Program-made: the position numbers and the translations under genes | The notes under the pieces: model-generated | Databases searched by the model: none | The model's input: only the letters and a program-made list of their open reading frames with translations | What the model was told of the DNA's origin: nothing | In this document: positions 55,885 to 64,000 of the stretch, one piece after another | How the letters are laid out: every line of letters starts with the position of its first letter | How positions within the stretch are numbered: the stretch's first letter is position 1 | From: Manihot esculenta | Lineage: Eukaryota; Streptophyta; Magnoliopsida; Malpighiales; Euphorbiaceae | Assembly: GCF_001659605.2 (NCBI RefSeq) | Contig: NC_035177.2 | Coordinates: forward strand, 34,302,136-34,366,135 | Length of the DNA: 64,000 nt | Reading direction: 5' to 3'

Positions 55885-57991
55885 GGACTTACAATATGAA
55901 ATTAGACAATTGAAAAAAGAAGTAAGACACTTAAAATATAGATGTGATCAATTGGAATTAGATAAAAACCTAAAAAACAAAGAAAAAATAATAGAAGAAA
56001 AAGAAGAAGATACCGGTACAGAAGATGATAAAGACTTAAAATTCAATGACATAACTAGAATTAAATACCAAAAATGGTATACCAAGATAAGTTTGACAAT
56101 AAAAGATTTTAAGATTGAAACAATAGCAATGTTAGATTCAGGAGCAGACATGAATTGTATAGATCAAGGAATTATACCAAGCAAATATTTTTATAAAACA
56201 AAACAAACCCTATCAGCAGCCAATTCTACCAAAGTAAAAATAAATTATAAAATACCAAGTGCACATATCTGTAATAATGGAGTTTGCTTCAAAACAAGTT
56301 TTATGTTAATACAAGACCTTAATACACAAGTCATATTAGGAAATCCATTTTTACAAATGCTATATCCTTTCAAGGTAACACAACTAGGATTAGAAACAAT
56401 GATCCTAGGACAAAAAATCATATTTGAATTTATAACACCACTAACTTATCATGACGTAAATTTATTTCAAAAAGAAAATATAAGTAAAATTAATAATATA
56501 GAAAATCAAATAAGGTTTTTAAAACAAGATTTACATTCAATAAGAATAGAAGAACAATTAGAAAAACCAACCATCCAACAAAAAATAAAAGAAATTCACG
56601 AAAACATTGAAAAAGAATTATGTTCTGATTTACCAACAGCATTTTGGACTAGAAAACAACACATTGTAACCTTACCATACGAGCCAGATTTCAGAGAACA
56701 AAATATTCCAACTAAAGCTAGACCCATTCAAATGAATCAGGAAATGCTAGAATTTTGTAAAAAAGAAATACAAGATTTATTAGTTAAAAAATTAATTAGA
56801 CCAAGTAAATCACCATGGTCATGCGCGGCTTTTTATGTAAATAAAAACGCTGAAATAGAAAGAGGAGCACCAAGATTAGTAATAAATTACAAACCATTAA
56901 ACAAGGCTTTAAGATGGATTAGATATCCAATACCAAATAAACAAGACCTGTTAAATCGATTATACAAAGCAGAAATTTTTTCAAAATTTGACATGAAATC
57001 AGGATTTTGGCAAATACAAATAGATGAAAAAGATAGATATAAAACAGCATTTACAGTACCTTTTGGACAATACGAATGGAACATTATGCCTTTTGGTTTA
57101 AAAAATGCACCCAGTGAATTTCAGAAAATAATGAATGATATATTTACACCATATGATTTTATAATCACATATATAGATGATGTTTTAGTATTCAGTCAAA
57201 ATATTGACCAACATATTAAACATTTACAAATATTTCATAAAATTATAAAAAGAAATGGGTTAGTATTATCAAAACCAAAAATAAAATTATTCCAAATAAA
57301 AATTAGATTCCTTGGTCATGATATATACAAAAATACAATTACACCAATTCAGAGAAGTATAGAGTTTGCAGACAAATTCCCAGATGAAATCAAAGATAAA
57401 AATCAATTACAAAGATTTTTAGGATCTTTAAATTATGTTGCTGACTTTTTACCCAATCTAAGAACAATATGTAAACCTCTTTATAACAGACTAAAAAAGA
57501 ATCCTAAACCATGGACAGAAGAACATACTAAATTAGTACAAAAGATAAAACAACATGTAAAATGTTTACCATGTCTCAATATAAGTAACCCAGATATTCC
57601 AAAAATAGTAGAAACAGATGCTTCAAACCAAGGTTATGGAGGAATATTAAAACAAAAAATTAATAATAAAGACTGTATTATAAGGTATTACTCAGGAGTA
57701 TGGAACCCAACACAAGAAAAATATTCTACCATAAAAAAGGAAATTTTAGCAATAGTATTATGTGTAACGAAATTTCAAAGCGACTTATTAAATCAACAAT
57801 TTATAATTAGAGTAGATTGTAAAGCAGCAAAAGATGTATTAACCAAAGATGTCAAAAACTTAGCTGCTAAATATATTTTTGCACGATGGCAAGCTTTTTT
57901 ATCTATTTTTGATTTTACTATTGAATATATAAAAGGAACTGACAATTCTATTGCAGATTTCTTGACAAGGGAATTCCTGCAAGGAAGATGA
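55885..57991 (+). CDS. Endogenous pararetrovirus protease, reverse transcriptase and RNase H region of the polyprotein
   Basis: The frame resumes in phase with the coat protein after the GGACT duplication. In the raw sequence an ATG inside the copia LTR opens the same frame at 55820, which is accidental. A charged coiled-coil linker comes first. The aspartic protease active site D-S-G-A-D is at about 56134, then RT with L-V-I-N-Y-K-P-L-N, F-S-K-F-D-M-K-S-G-F, N-I-M-P-F-G-L-K-N-A-P and catalytic Y-I-D-D-V-L-V-F at about 57170. RNase H has V-E-T-D-A-S-N-Q-G-Y and ends A-D-F-L-T-R-E-F. No internal stop; all catalytic residues are present. The ATGA at 57988-57991 overlaps ORF2. In the virus this enzyme copies pregenomic RNA into DNA. 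Confidence 0.9.
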
Positions 57992-59337
57992 CTGACAAAG
58001 GCAAAGGTAAAGAAACTGAGAAGATCTCTTTAAGGTCTCAGACCAATATTGCAAAGACCAATTTGACCAAATTACAATTATTTACTTCTGGACCATCTAC
58101 TACTCAAAGACCAATTTATACTAGCAGTACTAGTATTTTAAATAGACCAATGAGTCCAATTTCAAGTGCCTTAATTATCCAGCCCAGTAGCCCAAGACCA
58201 AGATCACCTAGACCAGCTTTTGCTTCCAATTTTGTTTCATTAAACAAATATAGTCCATTACAATCTCCCATTAAACCTATAACACCTTCTACCTTTAAAC
58301 AAGCTATTACATTACCATCCTCTCAAAGCCCAAAAATTTCACAAGACTCGCCATCCACAGACTACAAATACAAAATCATTGAAGATCATATCATCACTAT
58401 AGAACCAGAATATTGGGCTAAAAACCCAAACTTGAATGCCTATCACCTATGTGAATCTATATTTCCCAAAACACATTACTATATTCCTGATAATTTTACC
58501 AAATCTCAAAAATATTATGAGACTATTCTTGTCCACACAAATTCCATCCTTATGCAAAACAATTATGATCCAGTAATTCCCAACAAAATCAGATATTGTA
58601 AGGTCCGACTTGTTAAAGTATGGACTCTGGCAGAGTGGGGACAAGAACCCCATCAGACAAAAGAATTTATTTTGACAAATGGACAAAATGCAAAATATAA
58701 TTATTATGATTATCAGCTTGCTTGGGAACGAACATTCCTTAAGCAAAATGACCAAATGTCTATTTCATTTTTCTTCTATATTTCTGATACTTTTGAATAC
58801 CCAATCCCATATTGGTTCCATCACTGGTGGAACAAATTTGGCATTTCTGTAGACATTATCCCTGACCAAATACAAACCGCCCAAAAACAATTCTTTGACA
58901 CAATCAACCTTCCGGACCTTGTTCATTGTTCTCCAAGATGGCTAATTTATAGTCATTATTTTCATATACCTTGGATTTTTATGATCGAATATCAGATAAC
59001 AGACCAACCCTTAGACAATTTTCAAATACCTATGTTAGTTCGCAAATATAAAACCAAATGGTGGCCTAAAACTAATCTCCAAGGTTGTGGCCCAGAAGCA
59101 TTAGAACCATTTTTCGCAAAATACCCACAACTGTGCAAAAGCCCAAGCTCATTTACAATAACCAAACAAGAAACATTTTTGGCCCGAAAAAGCCAAATAA
59201 TGGCACAATTAGCAGCCTGCACTTCTGAACAAGAATATGAACAATTAATGGAAGAAACCAGGAGTTCGACAGCATCACCATCACCAGTAGACCTGGCAGA
59301 CGACAATGATGATTTTTTCACACAAGTAGAAATGTGA
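57988..59337 (+). CDS. Endogenous pararetrovirus ORF2, function unknown
   Basis: 449 codons, starting in the ATGA stop-start overlap with the polyprotein, an arrangement that allows termination-reinitiation. About the first 125 residues are basic and rich in proline and serine (repeated S-P-R-P). Residues 130-385 form a folded, aromatic-rich region with several W and Y clusters (W-F-H-H-W-W, W-W-P-K-T). The C-terminus is acidic (D-L-A-D-D-N-D-D). No zinc finger, membrane segment or known catalytic motif is visible. A separate ORF after RNase H is characteristic of florendoviruses; its role is not established. In other caulimovirids the protein in this place is a transactivator/inclusion-body protein, but I see no clear similarity. 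Confidence 0.78.
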   Translation: MTDKGKGKETEKISLRSQTNIAKTNLTKLQLFTSGPSTTQRPIYTSSTSILNRPMSPISSALIIQPSSPRPRSPRPAFASNFVSLNKYSPLQSPIKPITPSTFKQAITLPSSQSPKISQDSPSTDYKYKIIEDHIITIEPEYWAKNPNLNAYHLCESIFPKTHYYIPDNFTKSQKYYETILVHTNSILMQNNYDPVIPNKIRYCKVRLVKVWTLAEWGQEPHQTKEFILTNGQNAKYNYYDYQLAWERTFLKQNDQMSISFFFYISDTFEYPIPYWFHHWWNKFGISVDIIPDQIQTAQKQFFDTINLPDLVHCSPRWLIYSHYFHIPWIFMIEYQITDQPLDNFQIPMLVRKYKTKWWPKTNLQGCGPEALEPFFAKYPQLCKSPSSFTITKQETFLARKSQIMAQLAACTSEQEYEQLMEETRSSTASPSPVDLADDNDDFFTQVEM

Positions 59338-59640
59338 CAAAAATAATGATGTAAGCAGTGATGTCATAGCCACCAAAGACAAAAATCTGAGCTAAGCAAT
59401 GATGTCATACAGCACAAGCAACAAAAGTGGCAGACACCGACAAAAACAAAAGCACAAAGGACAAATGACTCAGCAGACAAAGTGGCCGACAAGATAAAAA
59501 GAAAAAGAAAGAAAAGACAAAAAGTAGTGACTCATTCTCCACTGATGAAAGACCGCTCAAACAAATTCAATTCCAATTTGAAGTCCGATGCAAATGAAGC
59601 GCCTATAAAAGGACAATCTCAGACCATTAGAAGGACACGG
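59338..59640 (+). promoter_or_regulatory. Viral promoter region with TATA box at 59604-59610
   Basis: Downstream of ORF2, where caulimovirids place the pregenomic promoter. GCCTATAAAAGGAC gives a strong TATA box. Upstream are two TGATGTCAT (CRE/as-1-like) sites near 59362 and 59403, TGACTCA motifs near 59466 and 59527, and a purine-rich AAAGAAAAAGAAAG tract near 59495-59520. TGACG/as-1-like elements and GA-rich tracts occur in known caulimovirus promoters; activity here is inferred. Transcription would start near 59635. Confidence 0.65.
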
Positions 59641-60001
59641 AAAAACTCTCCAAGCTAAAAAATCTCTCTCTTCAAAATGTATTTTCATTTCCATTTCCAA
59701 TGTAAGGATACCAAAGTTTACAACAACTTGGTAGTAGCAGTAATATCAAGCTTTGTATAAGTAGTACCAAGGTAGTACAGATTGTATTTTGTATTTTGTT
59801 GTCAATACAATATTATTTACCAATTGTTACTGTATAAGTCCGTGTTGACGGCAATCCTTTCTTTCTCTCTTCGATTATCACTCTGAGTTAACTCTGTGGT
59901 TGCAACTACGGTTGATCTTCCACATCAGAAATTACTGTTCAAAATGGAAATAGGAGTATACTATTGTACTATTTGTAACCAGTTTTATATTTTAAATTAC
60001 T

Positions 60002-60006
60002 GTTTC
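60002..60006. repeat. Target-site duplication GTTTC (left) of the solo LTR
   Basis: Repeated exactly at 62225-62229. Confidence 0.92.
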
Positions 60007-62224
60007 TGTAATACCCGGCTAGACTCCGGTACCGGAATTCCTACCGTCCGGTAGAATTTGGGTGTCGGAAACCTCTAGAAGGGTAAAAGCATGTTTTTAT
60101 AAAATGTTTTCATGTTTTTAATGTTTTAAGTATGATTTTAAATGAGTTTTTGCATGAAAATTTCTTTAAGGGAAAACCCAGGTTCGGCCGCCGAAACTCA
60201 CTTTCGGCCGCCGAACATGCATGGACTTTGGGAGGCACGTTAGGCCCCCGAAAGTCTAAGAGAGGGAAGTGCAGGTTCGGCCGCCGAACCTTATGTTCGG
60301 CCGCCGAACATTGCATGGATGCGGAGGCACATTCGGCCCCCGAACGTGGCCTGGCCAGCCACTATAAAAGGGTCCCCTAGGTCCGCACGGGCGAGCTTTT
60401 TCTCTCCCATTGTCGGCCAAGGTGAGTCTCCACCGCTCCTCCCTCGATCTTGAGTGTTTCCTTTAGATCTTTCATGGTTTTAACGAGTTTATAACTTCGT
60501 TTTGAAGATTTGTGAGCTTTGAGCAAGTTTTGAGCAAGTTTTGAGTGCTTGGAGGTTCAAAGAGCTTAATCTCTCCATCTCCAAGCTAGGATCACTTTCC
60601 TCTCGTTTCTTCAAGAGGTAAGGGTCGATCTTGAACCCTTTTTATGTTTTAAACAAGTTTTAAGTAAGATCTATGGGTAGAAATGCATGTTTAGGACATA
60701 TGTTGAGTTTATGGGTTATGTTGAGTTTTTGAGCAATGTAGCTTGATTGTGTGTGTATGAAGTGTTGTAGATGGGGTATATGCATGTTTGAGGCCCCTAG
60801 GAACTTGTATGTATGTTTTGGTTGAGAAATATGCATGATCTGTGGCTTTGGGAGGCAGGAGGTTCATTTGAACCAAGTTTCTGCCATTTGGCAGAAACCA
60901 GGTTCGGCAGCCGAAGGGAGTTTCGGCCGCCGAACCCCTCTTGTGAAGGCAGCTTTCGGCTGCCGAAGGTGCCCCCGAAAAGAGACTTTCGTCTCTGTCT
61001 GGCACTTTCGGCCGCCGAAGGTGCCGCCGAACCTAGCTGAGTTTCGTCTCTGTCCAGGACTTTCGGCCGCCGAAGGTGCCGCCGAAGGTGTCCTGTTCAG
61101 CCATTTCATGCATATTTTCTGTGATGTTTTCATGATATTTTAGGGGGTTTTTGGGGGATACATTAGAGTTATGATTATATATATTGGTCCCTCATTGGAG
61201 TCCACCTGTGTAGGTTCGGACCCGAGGAACCAAGGACCCCAGCAGTGAGCCAGCTGCTGAGAGTTTGACAGAGTCAGCCAGAGGTGAGTGGAACTATACT
61301 TAACCTTTTAAATTAATAAAGTGAATGTTTTATCATGTTTCATGCATCATGACTATAATATAGGTTGTTTGCATTAGAATCACGAATATGCTACATTGCA
61401 TTATTGTATTGTGGTTGATGAGGAGGGACATTGCACGACTCACTAGTCCTGTGTACGAAGTCCTGTGGTGCCCATAATAGGGCCGGGCAATAGCTCCGAT
61501 TTACGAAGTCCTGTGGTGCCCATAATAGGGCCGGGCAATACGAAGTCCTGTGGTGCCCATAATAGGGCCGGGCATGGAGCTGAGGGATTTTTGGGTCGGT
61601 CCTTCCATGATGTGAAATGTTTGTGCAATGATGCATTCCATTATAGCATGTTTTAAATATCTTTTTTTATATAGTTCTACTCACTGGGCATCTAGCTCAC
61701 CCCTCTCCCCTAACCCCCAGGTTTGCAGGTACGGGTTTGATAGAGAAGCAAAGAAGAGAAAAGTCATATGTATGTAATAGTTAGAGTTTGTGGACATGAC
61801 AATGATAAGAATGTAATGTAGAGTTTTGAACAGTTGTGTAATTATGTTATTGAGGATAGAGTTGTGCTTGACTACAATGTATTGCTAATCCCGTTTATTT
61901 TAAGTACATGATCTTATGATATGATGTTTATGCAAAACTAACTCAACACATGATGTATAGCCCTCCGAGGCTTTGATGAGATCCCACAGAGGGACTTCTT
62001 TTATGTATATGTTCAGAGTATGCACAGGTTGAGTTGGTGATTGATCACATGTATAAAAGAAAAGTTTTAATTTTTTTTTTTTTTTTTTTTTTTTGAATGA
62101 TGGTTGATCATGTATGGGATTAAGCAGGTTTACAGGTATATGTTCGGCTTGCTACGGGTCCCGGCGGCCTTATGCCGATCTGGATCCTAGCGCCGGTAGC
62201 GGTCCGGATTTCCGGGGCGTTACA
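60007..62224 (+). mobile_element. Solo LTR of gypsy family B (2218 bp) in the viral leader
   Basis: TGTAATACCC… to …GGGGCGTTACA with a perfect GTTTC duplication and no internal region, so the element's inside was lost by LTR-LTR recombination. Carries a TATA box at 60363-60369, TTCGGCCGCCGAA palindromes (60180-60350, 60900-61090), a 37-bp triplication (61456-61575) and a poly-T run (about 62072-62093). Same family as the LTR at 1-277, and related to the E1/E2 LTRs by overall plan. Confidence 0.93.
61456..61575 (+). repeat. Three 37-bp units in the solo LTR
   Basis: CGAAGTCCTGTGGTGCCCAT followed by AATAGGGCCGGGCA, three times, with a short spacer after the first. Occupies the same LTR position as the 40-bp triplication in family A. 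Confidence 0.88.
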
Positions 62225-62496
62225 GTTTCGAATGTAATTGCTTTTATACTGTTAATCTTGTAAATTATTACCATGGATTAGACCTAAGTTGTATAGATTG
62301 CTTAGAGTATGTAAATGTTATATTAACCTCTTCAATAAACATTGAATAATATGGAAATTATTATTTACTTTGTTGTATTACCCGATGAATATATCATGGT
62401 GATAGACCATATGTATAGACTAAATGGTTATTATGTTTACAGAAGATATAGAAATAATGCATACCTATTGACAATCTATAGAAGTATCAATTGACA

Positions 62497-62727
62497 ATGA
62501 GATTTATAAAATCAGCATTAGACAATTTAAGTTTAATTGATTTAACCAATAGACAAGAAGTAATAAGTTTTAAAAATTGTTTAATTCAACAAGGCAGATT
62601 TATTAGTGATTACCATACTACAAACCATAACGAATATTGCGACTGTAGAGAAATAGAACGAACCTTAGAATTATTTAACTCTATGCTCATGTATCTTGAA
62701 ATATTATTGAGTAATAATAATTTTTAA
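62497..62727 (+). CDS. Small ORF in the viral leader, function unknown
   Basis: 76 codons from ATG 62497 (an in-frame TTG lies two codons upstream). The product is predicted helical, with N-R-Q-E-V-I-S-F-K-N and a central N-H-N-E-Y-C-D-C-R-E-I-E-R-T segment holding two cysteines and two histidines. I do not recognise it. Small leader ORFs are common in caulimovirid RNAs and can control ribosome shunting. This one is long enough to be a real product, but chance is possible in AT-rich sequence. Confidence 0.4.
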   Translation: MRFIKSALDNLSLIDLTNRQEVISFKNCLIQQGRFISDYHTTNHNEYCDCREIERTLELFNSMLMYLEILLSNNNF

Positions 62728-62913
62728 ACCAAATAATAATTACCATGTATACATACGGGATTGTAATATTATTCATATGTATTTATATGTATATACAAAT
62801 TTATGTTTTTACCATTATATACTGGATAGCTTTATACTTACCTGTTATCTATAATTGAATAATTGAAAATTTTTAATTTAAGTCATAAGTTAAGTCATAC
62901 CTGGGAACGTAAA

Positions 62914-62926
62914 TGGTATCAGAGCC
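62914..62926 (+). other. Viral primer-binding site (initiator tRNA-Met)
   Basis: TGGTATCAGAGCC, the canonical caulimovirid site marking the conventional start of the circular genome map, 148 bp before the movement protein ATG. Confidence 0.88.
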
Positions 62927-63073
62927 TATTTATTCTATTCATTTTGACATCTCACTATAAAAAATTAGGGTTGAATCTGTGTCCTCGCTAGATCCATAAG
63001 TCAGGCAAAAGAGAGAGTAAGACCTGCAGGTGTGTGAGAAGGAAGTGTATGAGAAGACCCTGAAATTTTAGAA

Positions 63074-64000
63074 ATGAGTATGTTTAAAAGAAATAGAACT
63101 TCTAGGTCCAGAAACCAGGACGAACTCATTAATGATTTAAACATTAATACAGATCATAATACAGTACTATCTAGAGAAAGTACTTGGGATAACCAACAAT
63201 TAACAAATTGGAAACCACCAATAACTCCCATAAATGAAATCTACAAAAAAGGAATATTAGATATTAAATCACTAATAGCAATAAAAACTAAAGAAAAAGT
63301 TATACCATTATACTCTGACAATCAAACAATGAGCTTGTTAAGTAAAAAGACAATATTGAAATATATAAATCAAGGATATAAATTTATGCATATAGGTTTA
63401 GTACAAATAGCAATTAAACCACTAACAGTAGAAGGATTAAATACAAGCATACATGTTGCTCTAAGAGATGCTAGACATTTAGATTATAAAGATTCATTAT
63501 TAGGACTATTTGAAACTAGCCTAACTAATGGACCAATTTATTCCAACTGTTTTCCAAATTTTACAATATCATTAACAGACCCTCATATAATGAAAATTCT
63601 TACATTAGACATTTTAACCCACAATTACAATATGTTAAAAGGATCTCACATTTATGAAATATTTTATAGATTAAATTATAAAGTAATGAATACAGGATTA
63701 TGTCCTAATGCTATTAACCATAGCAAATCCATAGGAGAAACAATATTTTGGGAAATAGACCATACTAAAGCAAATATAACTATCTCAAAGACATTACAAT
63801 GGAAAGATATTAGTCTACCAGAATGCTGGAAGTATCCACAAAAAACTATACCCAATAAACCTATTAAAGAAAACACAGAAATAGATTATATTATACAAAA
63901 TTAAGATGGATCATTAGAATTAAAATATAAACGCACTCCTTCTTTTCGACAAATTAATACCAATTTTTATCAACCTGCTAGACATTCTATAGGATCCTCA
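63074..64000 (+). pseudogene. Endogenous pararetrovirus movement protein (start of the polyprotein), one stop, runs off the window
   Basis: From ATG 63074 the frame encodes a basic N-terminus (F-K-R-N-R-T-S-R-S-R) and a 30K-superfamily-like movement protein core (about residues 50-250; I-H-V-A-L-R-D-A-R, L-L-G-L-F-E-T-S-L, F-T-I-S-L-T-D-P-H). Such proteins form tubules through plasmodesmata. A TAA at 63902-63904 interrupts it after residue 276, but the same frame stays open to the window end, so this is a single nonsense change in the polyprotein rather than its natural end. The coat-protein part that should follow is outside the window or is represented by 45674 onward. Confidence 0.78.

Larger units (their letters stand above)
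62225..63073 (+). other. Viral leader after the solo LTR
   Basis: AT-rich sequence between the LTR and the movement protein, holding a 76-codon ORF and the tRNA primer site. Without the LTR the leader from the predicted start site to the primer site would be about 1 kb. Confidence 0.65.
44009..64000. mobile_element. Endogenous pararetrovirus locus (Caulimoviridae, florendovirus-like), continues past the window
   Basis: The viral pieces are an inverted arm 44009-45673, coat protein 45674-48253, protease-RT-RNase H 55885-57991, ORF2 57988-59337, promoter/leader 59338-60006 and 62225-63073, and a movement protein from 63074. The order is a circular permutation of a caulimovirid genome. A large polyprotein followed by a separate ORF2 resembles florendoviruses, which are known only as integrated copies in many angiosperms; genus assignment is moderate. 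No integrase is encoded, so integration was presumably by host repair. Host insertions at 48254-55884 and 60007-62224 postdate it. Confidence 0.85.

Noticed and set aside
61456..61575. Short repeats with spacers that could suggest a CRISPR array
   Set aside because: Units are directly adjacent or nearly so, spacers are not unique and equal in length, and the array lies in a plant LTR. No cas genes and no prokaryotic context.
62914..62926. tRNA-like sequence TGGTATCAGAGCC (also 8002 and 54738)
   Set aside because: Only the tRNA 3'-end complement is present, next to LTR ends or a viral leader. These are primer-binding sites, not tRNA genes. No rRNA or tRNA gene was recognised elsewhere.

Overview
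This window is repeat-rich nuclear DNA from a flowering plant, almost certainly a eudicot. I see no complete host gene, rRNA, tRNA gene or CRISPR array. The evidence is nested Ty3/gypsy and Ty1/copia LTR retrotransposons, plant-type hAT and Mutator-like non-autonomous DNA transposons, a very AT-rich tandem repeat, and an integrated plant pararetrovirus (Caulimoviridae, closest in layout to the endogenous florendoviruses). The species cannot be fixed from the sequence; a Euphorbiaceae host such as cassava or rubber is only a guess.

Layout. (1) 1-18502: a minus-strand gypsy element (E0: gag 18311 to 18033 and 2094 to 1164, protease/RT 1163 to 278) is cut by an LTR running off the left edge (1-277). 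Its gag is split by a composite chromovirus insertion (2100-18027, target duplication AATTC). The composite's inside (E1) is inverted relative to its LTR ends, and it is itself split by a complete plus-strand chromovirus (E2, 5704-15534, LTRs of 2295 and 2318 bp). (2) 18503-19658 and 33140-44008: an AT-rich tandem repeat with a unit of roughly 4.2-4.4 kb. Two of its copies carry duplicated, decayed exon-like fragments. One copy holds a 1516-bp hAT-type element and the other a 1064-bp Mutator-like element; each copy supplies the empty site for the other's insertion. (3) 19659-33139: a minus-strand Tat-lineage gypsy element (E3) with dual RNase H, a 72-bp minisatellite and a spliced gene on the opposite strand. 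(4) 44009-64000+: the pararetrovirus locus. A 1665-bp minus-strand arm lies head-to-head with a plus-strand copy, followed by coat protein, protease-RT-RNase H, ORF2, promoter/leader, tRNA-Met primer site and the start of a movement protein. A nearly pristine copia element (48254-55884, TSD GGACT) splits the viral polyprotein, and a solo gypsy LTR (60007-62224, TSD GTTTC) sits in the viral leader.

How it fits together. Nesting gives an order: E0, then the composite chromovirus, then E2; and viral integration, then the copia and solo-LTR insertions. Most older retroelements are broken by stops, nearly all explicable by C-to-T or G-to-A transitions, as expected for long-methylated DNA. The viral reading frames are otherwise open apart from the copia insertion and one stop in the movement protein, and the copia LTRs show a single mismatch by eye, so the right third is the youngest part. 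The viral inverted repeat is the most biologically suggestive structure, because read-through transcription would make a long hairpin RNA from the coat-protein region.
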